Below, in pieces: positions 25,458 to 36,000 of a stretch of DNA of 64,000 nucleotides. Position 1 is the stretch's first letter. The number at the start of each line of letters is the position of its first letter. The stretch is from Rhynchosporium graminicola (taxonomy: Eukaryota; Ascomycota; Leotiomycetes; Helotiales; Ploettnerulaceae), in NCBI GenBank assembly GCA_900074885.1, contig FJUW01000033.1, positions 62,001 to 126,000 of the forward strand, in the 5' to 3' direction. A program made the position numbers and the translations under genes. The notes beneath the pieces were generated by a model. The model was given only the letters and a program-made list of their open reading frames with translations. It had not been told where the DNA came from and did not search any database.

Positions 25458-25484
25458 TCAAGAAGAAGAAGAAGAAGAAGAAGA
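25458..25484 (+). repeat. (AAG)n microsatellite
   Basis: Eight uninterrupted AAG units followed by GATGAAGG, in the gene-poor region. Simple tandem repeat. Confidence 0.9.
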
Positions 25485-26261
25485 TGAAGGCAAAAGAAGG
25501 TGGGAGATAAGAGCTGTGCCGGGCGCGTCCCTTACAGAATAGAAAGCAACGACAAATGCGGAGGGAGCGAAGGGAGCTGCCCTACGCCATAGCTCTACCT
25601 TCACTTCTAATCTAAAGTGTTCTTCAAGTTCGAGCTACCAGGTACGTCTTGTTCTCAAATATGTAGTGGGAGAACCACAAGAAGGCACAACATGGGAACA
25701 GACTGGCGCTTTTCATATGAAGCCATGCCATTTGCTGTGGAGACACTAGCATAGGATACTTCGAAAGAATAGCAAGCAGGACACACTGCCATGGACCAAG
25801 TTGATATCCTTGAGCCTATATCATTGACTTGCATTAAAGGCATAAAAAATATCTTTAGGCAAGTTGCTTGAAGGGGGGGGCTGAACCATGAATACATAGA
25901 ACGTATCAACGGGTAAAAATCCAAGTGCTTGAAGAGGGAAATTGATTATTCTCGGAAAAATACGTAACGTTCAAAATTAAGCCGGTATTGGTAGGAGATA
26001 TTGGTGCAATATGCTCCATGCTCAGAAAAGGAGAGTCCTTTAAGCAGATCCCTGATTATCTTGTAATTCTTTGCAACTTCCAGTTTCTGATTCGGACGCA
26101 CTTTCGACGACAAAGATCCCGCGGCAGGAATGAGCTTGTCTGTGCACTCACATGATTGGCATTATTTGATACTATTAGAATATTCAAGTACTCTTGAAAA
26201 CTCGAAGAAGGAGTGAATGCGATGGGGTGGAGGTGAAGTTGAAGTGGAAGTGCAAGGATGG

Positions 26262-26269
26262 CAGTCACG
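26262..26269 (+). promoter_or_regulatory. HomolD-like element upstream of RPL37
   Basis: CAGTCACG occurs 196 bp before the RPL37 start codon. It resembles the HomolD box (CAGTCACA/G) that drives ribosomal protein genes in fission yeast and is found in other ascomycetes. It overlaps an E-box-like CACGTG. A role here is inference from position and sequence. Confidence 0.4.
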
Positions 26270-26464
26270 TGTATCGCTTAACTTCTAGGGAGGCGCTAAG
26301 AGGCACACAATTCTGATAGCAAAAAGCCGTATTGCGATATTTCGGAGATCAACGACAACTACGACAACAATCACCCTGTAAGTCATCACGCGTCCGCAGA
26401 GTATCAATGGGCCTTGCTATCAAATGATATACTACTGACCATTTTATTCGCAGAAATCGCCAAA

Positions 26465-27077
26465 ATGAGTACGTTTTCCTCGTTGCGCTGCTCTTCCCCT
26501 CCATCCCTCAACCCGCGACGACAACCTCATTATCAGCCATCCCAAACTGTATAACTTGTACTGATATCTCTGCAGCTAAGGGTACCGCATCTTTCGGTAA
26601 AAGACAGTGAGAAAACTTTCTGTGCCTTCAGGTGGTTCCTATGCTAATTTCAAAACAGCAACAAGACGCACACCTTGTGCAGACGTTGCGGTTAGTCCTC
26701 CCGATAATCCCAGCCTATCGATCACGAAACCGAGAAGCTTGGATGAAACTGGGCCCGTATACTGATGTTCTCCAGGTCGTCGATCCCTCCACATCCAAAA
26801 GCACACCTGCTCCAGCTGCGGATATCCTGCTGCTAAGATTAGGCAATGTACGTTCTACTCGACTCTTGGGCAAGAGGCATCAATATGCGAAGGGCAGCAA
26901 GAAGAGGTTCAAGAGGCTAACAAAGAGACAGATAACTGGGGCGAGAAGGCCAAGCGTAGGAAGACCACTGGTACCGGACGTATGCGACACATGAAGGGCG
27001 TTCCCAGACGATTCAAGAACGGTTTCCAGACCGGTGCACCAAAGGACGCGAGGGGACCAACCGCAAAGGCCGAATAA
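26465..27077 (+). CDS. RPL37: 60S ribosomal protein L37 (eL37)
   Basis: Complete 94-aa ribosomal protein in five coding exons: 26465-26468, 26576-26606, 26659-26690, 26776-26847 and 26932-27077. The first coding exon is only ATGA, followed by GTACGT. The protein begins [19 protein letters not shown] and carries the two CxxC pairs CRRC and CSSC that bind the structural zinc. The basic C-terminal half includes [19 protein letters not shown]. eL37 sits in the large subunit near the exit-tunnel side and contacts 5.8S/25S rRNA. Length and sequence agree closely with fungal eL37. Four introns in 613 bp of genomic span is typical of ribosomal protein genes in filamentous fungi. The gene converges on ELP6. 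Confidence 0.97.
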
Positions 27078-27376
27078 ATTCAATCATCATCTCGGAGTCG
27101 AACTGGGAAAGAATGCGAATGGATTATTCATGATGTTTCCAGGACTGTGGTCATGGTAGCGAATGCAAAATTCGCAACATCGGCAACTTCAGCTGCATGG
27201 TGAACTGTGAGGATATCAATGGCTGGTTTCTTTGGGGTTTAGGCATTGCTTCATTGTTCTTGAACAAAATCAAACAACAATCTTGCAAAAATCAACACAA
27301 GGGAAATCTTTCATGCTGTGATCGGCGGACCAAACTCTGGAACTTTATTATTGGCAGTCAATTAATATTTTGAGCA

Positions 27377-28352
27377 TTATTGCCCTCGTTCGAAAACCTT
27401 CGCCCCGCCATCTCCGCCTACGAAATACAGCAACTCTCTCTCCTCGATTCTCTTCGGGATTTCTGTGTTTTCTTCGTCCCTATCCCCTGCAGTGATTCTT
27501 AGCACCCCACTAACATCTCTCGCGGTTCCAGTATCCAGCAGCCGCAGGCTCATGACGAAATCCGCCTGATGAGCTGTACTGAGTAGGAGAGCTGAGTGGT
27601 TTGATTCCAGAGGCGTTTGATGATTGGCCGAAAGCGGCTGGTCAGCCGACAATGTCAAAATAGTTGCATGTACGTTCTGAAAACGCTGTTAGCATAGACT
27701 CTGGCGCTTCTGTTATTCCAACCTACCTCGCGAAGGTCCATTAACATATTCCCTATGTTCAGAGCACGATTCTTGTCACCTCCAGCTGCTAGAAGGAGAT
27801 CTAATTGATCAACTACAAGCAACACCTTGCTCGTATCTCGTGAACCTTGCAATACCTCAATGGCAGCCTGTATCTCCCTAGTTACACTTTCAAGATCCCC
27901 ACTGCTGAGAACTTTCTCCTCCACCCTCCTTACGGCTGAAGAAGACTGGCGAGGAAGAAATAGACAGCTCAGTCCATCCACAAACGCAAACCTCTGCTTG
28001 AAGCTTAACTTGTCAAGATCAAGACCCTAGAAATCATAGCCTCAGTAGTGTCCTCTGAGGATAACATTACATTATGACGAGGAAATTATATGATATCCTC
28101 TTGCGAACTTACCAATCTCCTGGCATTTTCTTTCCAAAATGCCAAATCTCTCATGAAGCTCACAAGCAGAACCTTGGGTCCATCCTCAGGTATCACTTCA
28201 AAAGAAGCATCTGAGCTAACCAAAGCGCTATGAAGAAGTCGCAGGACAAGCCAATTCGAACTGGCGCCCAAAACGCTCGTCAAAAGCACAAGAGAGGCCT
28301 CGGGTGGGAGGGCTAGATATGGCTCGAGTAGAGGCGGAATTCGAGTAGACAT
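27377..28352 (-). CDS. ELP6: Elongator complex protein 6
   Basis: Predicted 279-aa Elp6, a RecA-like ATPase-fold subunit of the Elp4-5-6 hexamer of Elongator, which modifies wobble uridine in tRNA. Exons are 28352-28113, 28026-27727 and 27676-27377, both introns in phase 0. The protein runs MSTRIPPLLEPYLALPPE, FMRDLAFWKENARRL joined to GLDLDKLSFKQRFAFVDGL, a Walker-B-like strand VLLVVDQLDLLLAAGG, and a C-terminal beta-rich part. As in other Elp6 proteins no canonical P-loop is present. An in-frame upstream ATG at 28418 would add 22 residues, but the shorter start fits the family better. The 3' end lies 300 bp from RPL37, transcribed toward it. Confidence 0.88.
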
Positions 28353-28761
28353 GTTCAATTGGTATCGTATGAAAAATTGCGAGAGTAGGCGGTGGAACTT
28401 TATACATTCTGAAGCCAAGGCATATCACGTGGGGGGCCGATGATAGTCTCTACGTCGATCCTCATGTTCTCCCAATTGCTTTTTTTTTCTTTATTCGTCT
28501 CCAGATTTACTTGAGCGATGTTGTATTTGGATCTGTTTATTTGTACCTAATTTCCTATCGATTTCGATAATTCCAATATTTGTCTAGCTCGACAGGTTAT
28601 CGGAAGACTCGGCCTTTCCTTGAGGTTTCTAATTCATCAGTTTTCACGCGGCAACATAATAGTGACACGGTATTTGTCCTCAATATACCGAATTCTAGAA
28701 TTAAATCTAACGCCGATACCAGGCCAACCTTGTTTCCAGCTCAACAGTTGCCAGCTCCAAC
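28353..28761. other. Divergent intergenic region, ELP6 / sterol-reductase pseudogene
   Basis: 409 bp between the ELP6 start and the former start of the pseudogene. It contains an E-box-like CACGTG near 28424 and a T-rich run near 28480. No gene is seen. Confidence 0.5.
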
Positions 28762-30382
28762 ATGGAAACCCATTTCAGAGCAGTGTCATATATGGCCTCG
28801 ACCATTGAGAGGTTTTATGCTCGAAAAGAAGCATTTCGGATATATCATGGTTCCCCATCAGTACTCGTCAATCACAATACTAGCGAGACAGAATGGTTGA
28901 TACTTCTGGTCTAACCAATATTTTTAAAATCGACACCAAGAGCATAACTGCTTTAGTTGAACCCAATGTTCCTATGGATGCCCTTGTTGAGGCAACCCTT
29001 AAACATGGTCTAATCATTTACCGTTGTCATGGAATTCCCTGGTATCTCTGTTGGAGGAGGCTTCGCAGGAACAGCTGGGGAGAGCTCCTCTTTTCGATAT
29101 GGGTTCTTTGACCGGACTATTAATTGGATCGAGATGGTTCTTGCAAATGGCGAAATTGTCAAGGCTTCATCTACCACAAAGTCGGATCTGTTTTATGGCG
29201 CAGCGTCCTCGTTTGGCACGTTGGGAGTGTCCGCCCTTTTGGAAGTCCAGCTCATCGCGGCGAAGACATAAGTGGCATTGACCTATTACCCGTTATATAG
29301 CATCGCTGAGGCTCAAGTTGAGATTGAGAAGGCAACCGAGGATACTTCAACTCATTACCTAGACGGAATCATGTATTCCAAAGATAACGGCGTCATCTGT
29401 GTTGGGTCCTTACAAACGATGTTCCTGCTGATACGCCAGTTCAAGGATTTACTCGCCCAACGGATCCATGGTTCTATATCCACGTCCAGCGACTTATGAT
29501 GGGTCGAACAAGTCCGGCCACTGAAGCCGTCCCTATAGTAGATTATCTCTTCCGCTATAATAGAGGCGGCTTATGGGTGGCGAAGTATGCATACAGTATG
29601 TGTCTCCCTCACGAGATGCTCTTTGATTTGGGATTTCGAGATGCCTCTTTTTCATACTCAATCCCAAGAAATTCAAAGATATGCATGCTAAACTGTACCA
29701 GATTATTTTATAACGCCGTTCAACCGCATCACACGTTACCTTCTCGATTACTTCATGCATACCAGAGTCATGTACCACGCATTTCATCAAAGCGGACTGT
29801 CTTCATACTATAATATTCAAGACGTCGCTGTTCCCTACAAGGAAGCTGCAACATTCATGACATACCTAGATACCAATTTCAAGCACTACCCGATCTGGCT
29901 CTATCCACTCAAGCAAAGCGGCAATGCATCAACACACAGTCTCCAAGTCCTCAAAATAAAGCAGCAGTGCCCTGAAATGATGCTCAACTTCGGCGTATGA
30001 GGACCTGGACCTACGAAACGCGAGGATCTCATCCATTGGAATCGCGCGTTTGAAAAAAAAAGTCGATGCGATTGGTGGCCAGAAATGGTTGTATGCGCAT
30101 ACTTATTATACTGAGGAGGAGTTTGACGACATATACAACAGGGAGACACATGATGCTTTAAGATATAAATATCATGCTACATATCTGCCGATTGTGTATG
30201 ATAAGGTGAAAGTCGATGTAGAGGAGGATAAGAGAGCAAGGGAAGGATCTTTTAAGCTGAGGCTCATTGCCCTTTTTTGGAGTATTTGGCCACTGATTGG
30301 ACTTTAAGGTGTGTATAAGGCTATGATGGGTGGGGATTACCTTCTGCCTAAGACGAGAAGGAAAAGTCTGAAGAAGATGTAA
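28762..30382 (+). pseudogene. Decayed delta(24)-sterol-reductase-like (FAD-linked) gene
   Basis: Clear but broken homologue of the DHCR24-like FAD-linked oxidoreductases of filamentous fungi. Recognisable pieces in order: FRIYHGS; VDTSGL and ALVEPNVPMDALV; VGGGFAGTAGESSSFRYGFF; LFYGAASSFGTLGV; the stretch around DPWFY; HTRVMYHAFHQSGLSS; PEMMLNFG; GGQKWLYAHTYYTEEEFD; ALFWSIWPL. The pieces fall in three frames. Lesions seen: frameshifts near 28880, 29017, 29408 and in an A-run near 30055, and in-frame stops at 29269 (TAA), 29998 (TGA, where GVWGPG is expected) and 30305 (TAA). An intron at 29596-29701 (donor GTATGT, branch CTAAAC, acceptor ACCAG) still joins YAY to NYFITPF in frame. The original stop is probably 30380-30382. 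The ancestral enzyme would reduce a sterol side-chain double bond or act on a related substrate. Confidence 0.93.
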
Positions 30383-30834
30383 TATCACACAGGCTATGGT
30401 GAATAGAACAGAAGCCAGGAATCCTTTGGAGCGTGGGATTGTTTACATTGTTCACGATCTGTGCCGTGTTACATGGAGGCCGGGCTTTACTCATGTATTA
30501 GCAGATCTCATGAGACCATGAAGGCTTTAAAGTGTGAAATTGTCTAAGTCATGAAGTATCAAAAGATGTTGACAGTAATTATGCCAGATTCATCAAGAAT
30601 TCGCGAGATACGACTTTAGGAATAAGAATAAATTAGATCACCAGATTTCTTCAGAACTTTTGCTGAACGCAATCTCAAACTGTAGCCCATTCACTGCGTA
30701 CAAGCCACCTGAGTCTTATAACAACATCCGTCATGAAAAGTAGTATTGACTGTGGGTACATAGTAGTCTGCGCTAAATTTCCATGCTTTGTCAAAATTTT
30801 GATCACTTTACATTAATTTATGATTTTCGAGCTC
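30383..30834. other. Intergenic, nothing recognised
   Basis: 452 bp between the end of the pseudogene and the 3' end of the guanine deaminase gene on minus. AT-rich, no open frame of note. Confidence 0.6.
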
Positions 30835-32282
30835 TCAAATTATCCTCTCATGGACCAGCCTTCCCTTGACCCAGACAGCGAGAGTATTCCTATCGTCACC
30901 ATTGAAAACCCACTTGGCAATTCTCTCATCCCAGGTCTCCCATCCGAAGATATCAACCGGACCTGTATCACCCTTCTCTTCACTCCCAACCATACTCATG
31001 CCAATAAGCTGAGCATCCCATTCCATACCAACCCCAAATCCACCAATTCGATCGCCCAAGCCAACAACCTTCGCTCCACCCCTGGTAGCCAAGTACAAGA
31101 CCTCTTCCACACTCAGCTTCGCTGTATCATCGCCCCCCATAGCGACATGATTGCTCACCAGAGCAGCATGCCTTACAGCTTCCAATACGCTAGGACTATA
31201 TCCACCACTCATATCAGTCCCGAGTCCAACATCAACGCCCTTATTCAACATCCACCTCACCCTCGCTGTACCTGAAGTGATTGACGAATTACTAACAGGA
31301 CAGTGGCTGATCTTGCCCTCCCTTTTCTTGATCAAATCAAGCTCCGCTTCCGAGAGATGAATAGCATGAGCCAGGATCGTCTTTGGACCCAGTAAGCCAT
31401 GGCCATCGTAGACTTCTGTATACGAATCATACTCAGGAAACAGCTCCTTCACTAACGCACACTCGTTTTTGTTTTCTGAGATGTGCGTCTGGATGGGGAG
31501 ATTGCTTTCCTTCTGAAGAGCTCCGAGACCGTGCATCAATTTTGAAGAACAGCTGGGTGCAAAACGTGGAGTCAGAATAGGCGTGATGAGAGAATTCGTA
31601 GGATCGATATCAGTAATGTGCTTGATAGTTGCACGTGTGTCTGCGAGAGATGTAGCTGCGCTTTCATCGCGGTAGTAGTCTGGTGCTAAAGAGTCCATAC
31701 AGCAGCGACCAATGAAAGCTCTCTGGCCCTTCTCAAGGCATAGATCTGCAAGAAAGTTCGTGGATGGGACTGAGATTGTGGCGTAGTAGGATGCTGTGGT
31801 GGTTCCGTGGGAGATGGTACGTTCTATCACGCGACTGTAGACTTTCTTTGCTTTTGAGGCATCTGATAAGCTGCTTTCCATGGGAAACGTGTAGGTGTTA
31901 AGCCAGTCGAGGAGAGTGCTCTTGCCGAAGATTCCAGCATTGGGATACTGTGGAGCGTGGATATGAGTATCTGGGACGGTCAGCATGTAGTCTATCCAAA
32001 AAAATTGTTTCTTGAAGAGTTTAAAAACCAACCTATGAAGCCAGGAAAGAAGAATTGTCCTGGCCGAGAAGTGCGTATTGTGACCTCGTTAGCAGTCCAG
32101 CCGAGCTTGGGAAAGACATTCTCTTCAATTAACTTCTGGTCACAATCCTTTTCCAGAGCAACGATCACGCCCTTCTCATCAACACAAACAGCAGAATCAT
32201 GTAGAAAGTCCAGCTCTCCCAAGCTCTTGCTATGCACAAAACTCCCTAGAAACAAAGTCTTTGGACTTGAAGGAGCTGACAT
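30835..32282 (-). CDS. Guanine deaminase
   Basis: Predicted 461-aa amidohydrolase that deaminates guanine to xanthine in purine salvage or catabolism; cytosolic. Exon 1 is 32282-32033 and exon 2 is 31970-30835. The intron splits the Asp codon of the metal motif: exon 1 ends PGQFFFPGFI, followed by DTHIHAPQYPN. Further metal and active-site motifs are THISENKNE, AHAIHLSE and GTDMSGGYSPS, in the order and spacing of guanine deaminases. The N-terminus contains LFLGSFVHSKSLGELD, typical of this family. Length matches yeast Gud1 (about 490 aa) and mammalian GDA. Start chosen as the first Met of the open exon, MSAPSSPKTL. Assignment is strong. Confidence 0.94.
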
Positions 32283-33043
32283 GATGAAGATTTATTCTTG
32301 GCCGTGGAATGAGCTGAGTGAACCGGACTCTGGGTATCTTTAGTAATCGGATTTGTTCGATTCCATCTGTGCGTGGAAGAGGAGTCTGGTTTATATTTAT
32401 CTATGTTTGTACTTGTACTTGTGTTAGTGTTTGTGCTTGTGCTTTTATGGTCCCTCAGCCAATGCTTGCTCCAGGCCGCCGCGCGGGCTGCTAGACAGGG
32501 TGGGGCCGGCCAACGCCGATATCCTATTGTTTTCAAGAGCTTGATGTCCAAATGTCATAGTAAAGAATTGGGAAATTCGGTTTGCTTGGATGTCACCAAT
32601 CTCTGGATTCCATGTTGTCTCCGATCAGCAGCCGCGTGCTGAACTCACCATCTTCCGAAAAAAAGGTAATTTGGGAAACAGCCAAGTTTTTCGACGCTCA
32701 GTTCTTGAGCGAAGCGAAAGGTAGGTGGAAGAGACAGGTACAATCACGAAACTGTAACTCGATCCTGATGTCACAACAATACCACAGGGCGTTTGTCGAA
32801 GTAATAATTGAAAGTCATAAAACTGTTTGATGATAATATCAGAGTGACGATCTGGAACTTAGGTGTACTAAAAGTCTTACAAGATGCTTCACAGGAAGAG
32901 TTGCCTATCAGCTGTTCATCATCTTGTATTATAGATAGCTTCACCAAAATTTCGGCCTTCCCTCAGCTCATCCAGTTGTATCACTTTATGATGGGTATTC
33001 CGCGCCTTCCATGCAAGATATCACATGCGCCGTACTTTACAGT
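32283..33043. other. Intergenic between tandem minus-strand genes
   Basis: 761 bp serving as promoter and leader of the guanine deaminase gene and 3' region of NTE1. It contains the imperfect TTGT-rich repeat listed next. No gene found. Confidence 0.55.
32404..32445 (+). repeat. Imperfect TTGTAC/TTGTGC hexamer repeat
   Basis: Six to seven degenerate hexamers of the type TTGTAC, TTGTGT and TTGTGC in tandem, about 120 bp upstream of the guanine deaminase start (reads as GTACAA/GCACAA on the gene strand). Simple repeat; function unknown. Confidence 0.7.
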
Positions 33044-36000
33044 CTAGATGCTCGCCCTCCGTGGAGCCATAGTCCGGCGAAGAGCCTTCTTCTCCTCCGT
33101 CTCATCAACCAATGGAAGAACTCCCTGTTCTCGCATCTTCCCAAGGTACTCCTGTCCAAACTTGTATCCTACTTGATAGATCTCATCGAATTTCCCGAAG
33201 TCTAAAGTTCCATAGTCGTCAATAGGTGGCCGCATGTAATGGCAACCAGGGGTCGTCTTAGCCCTCTCCAAAGCGTCAACACTGGAGACATAAGCCAATC
33301 TGGCTTGGATCTCGGCGAGTGTGGGCGGGTTAGGAAAGGAGGAGAATGGGTTCCAACGATTTGCGAAGGCCCAGAATCCTGACAGAGAATCTCCGAAAGT
33401 CTGTGGTGTATCGTCGTCAAGGCTTCCTACATCAATAGCGAAGATGACATCTGCTCCTAAAGACTTCATGTGAGATACAGTCAAGTTGTCGACGTAACCC
33501 CCATCAAGCAACATGTTGCCTTCGTCACATAGTGGTGGAAGTAAACCAGCGAGTGACATGGATGCTCTCACGTATCTCCAAGCGTATCCACTGGTGTGTA
33601 TCTCTGATCTGCTCTTGCTGATATTCGTGGTGTTGCAATAATACTCCAGCCAGAAATCCTCGATCTGCGTGTTCCCAAAGGTTTTGAAAATACCACGGTT
33701 GAATTCGTGGCCAGTAGTGTACGATGCAGAGGGATACGTCAGATCCAAAGCAAAACGCCACATACTAGCCATGCGCCCGGCAAACTTCTTTGCACGTCCG
33801 TACATGGGGACAACGTCTGCATCGCGTGCGTATAGGGCACCAATGAAGGCACCGATGGAGGTACCACCGATAATGTCGATGGGAATTCCAGCCTCTTCCA
33901 AAGCTCTAATGATACCAACCTGGGATATGCCTCGGGCACCTCCGCCACCCAAGACAAGACCGATAGACTTGCCGCAAAGCCGCCTTGCTATCCTATGGAA
34001 ATCTCCCTTGAACGGAGTTTCTGCTGAGTACAAAGGCGTTTGTCTGACTCTTCTAGAAGTGTATTTCTGAATCTCAGCTTGAATTACCTGAACGCGTTGC
34101 TTCAAAGCTGACCCAAACTTCCTTGCCTGAGGGTGAACTGGACCTGGACTAGAGCGAAATGCCATTTGGACATGATGGTGACCACCGTTGATCCATACAC
34201 GATTACGCAACCAAGCCCTTGTAAGACCTTGTGACGAGAATCTGTCTGCGTGTAGCAGAACTAATTCTTTCCGTGCTGTGGTCTTCATTCCAAGGAGAAA
34301 TCGCTCATATTCGCCAATCGCCGGTGATCCTTCCGCTAACCCAACCAGGAGAATACAATCAGCTTGGCTGATGCAGGTTTGGGTCCATGGGGAGTTCACA
34401 TTGGTATCTAATCACAAGGTCAATACGCACTGCTGAGGCTTTAAGGCTTTCCTCTCAATGTCCCAGCAATTTTGCCCATCAAGCCTCCATCCGACTGCAT
34501 CGAGGGAGATAGCCACTGGAGAAAGGAACAGCAACTTACCAGCAACATACAATACAAGACCATACTTCTCCTCAAGATCGGCAAGGTATTGAGAAAGCTT
34601 TAATTTTCCCATTCGACTGAAGGCGTGCCTACCAAGATGGTTCAGAATAGCTGCTTGATTGAGCGAGGTAACTCCATTGGCTGCTCCTATTTGAGTAAGA
34701 GCATTCGTTAATCGACTGGCGAACTCGACAACGGGTACACCGGCAGTGACAGGCAGAATTGCCACGGTTCGTAGGTTTATGGTTGAAGAGACCTTGTTGT
34801 TCGTAGCACCAGACGTTTTCTCCTTCCCTTGGACGAAGACTGGATCTTCAACCAAGGCCCGCATCCGAGATGCAATGATCTTGGAAATCTTAATGGTGAT
34901 ACCTGGATGCTCCTGAGCAAGACTGTTGAACAGTGTCCGTGGGAATTTCGCAAGTTCGGTATCTCTTATGGCATGTAGTGTTGCAGGCCGCACTGACTCA
35001 GTCATGACCTCCAACTCTCCCACACTTTCCCCTTGTCCATATTCGCCGACAACTTTCATTCCTGCTTCTTCATTGTTAGTGACTAAACGGAGACGACCGT
35101 TGAGAACGATATATATTGCATCGCTATCATCGCCTTGGTGATAAATGACCTGACCAGCGTTTACTTGGACCCACTCTAACGCAAAGTCAATGTGGAGAAT
35201 CAGACGCGGTAGAAGACTTGTCAGTCGCTTTGCCATTGTGAGAAGAACCACTGGATACTTCTCTACGATCCTTTCCAAGGACGATTTGGGTAGAAAACCA
35301 ACGTATACATCGGTTCTGGCTACAACATCGGTGAATGATCGATGGGATGATATGGTACCAATATACCCAGCGATTCCACCTGGTTTGATCAAAGCCAGGG
35401 TCTTTCCACCAGCCGATTTCCTCTTTTTACCATCAGTACCACCATGTCCTATAGCAGAGCCAGATGTACGAGATGACCCTGTTCGTGGCCGCGAGAGGGA
35501 AGCGAGTGTCTCTTGAAGAGGCCTGGTATTTGCTGATCTCTGGTGGGATTGAGCCAACACAATGGAGTCGGACTTATTATCGAGTGGAACGGTGACATCA
35601 AGAAATCCATCAATTACATAGTAGAGACCAGGGTTTCGCTCCCCCTGCTCTACCAGCACCGATCCTTTCGGAAAGAAGACGATTTCTATCTCATCCTTAA
35701 GCTCATGGGCAAGCCCTTGCGTACTCGGATAGCCACCGACACTGATACCACCGGATGTCATCGATTCGGTATCGCCATCTCCTGATCCCTCGTAAGGATC
35801 AATGAAGCCAAACGCATTGTTGCTGAATACAGCCTTTTGTCGCTTCTGGTCATATGAGACAAGCCTTGGTGAAGCCTCCACTGAGTCTGACATTCTCAAT
35901 GCATTCTTGGTATTTGTCAGTCCGATGGCCTTGAAGATGCACTCTAAGATAGATCCTCGAAACATGCCGTCCTCGTCTATGGACTCTTGACGGTGTAGAG

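Larger units (their letters stand above)
20970..26464. other. 5.5-kb gene-poor region with possible gene remnants
   Basis: No intact gene could be supported. The longest open frames are about 105-110 codons on minus (22158-22475 and 24614-24943) and one of 111 on plus with no motif. Two minus-strand stretches look like eroded coding sequence and are listed separately. Composition is not extremely AT-rich, so a classic RIP-flattened transposon island is not evident. The final ~200 bp should hold the RPL37 promoter. Confidence 0.55.

Noticed and set aside
30820..31275. 151-codon plus frame
   Set aside because: Antisense to the guanine deaminase coding exon, which is certain.
33669..34070. 133-codon plus frame
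   Set aside because: Antisense shadow of the NTE1 patatin domain.
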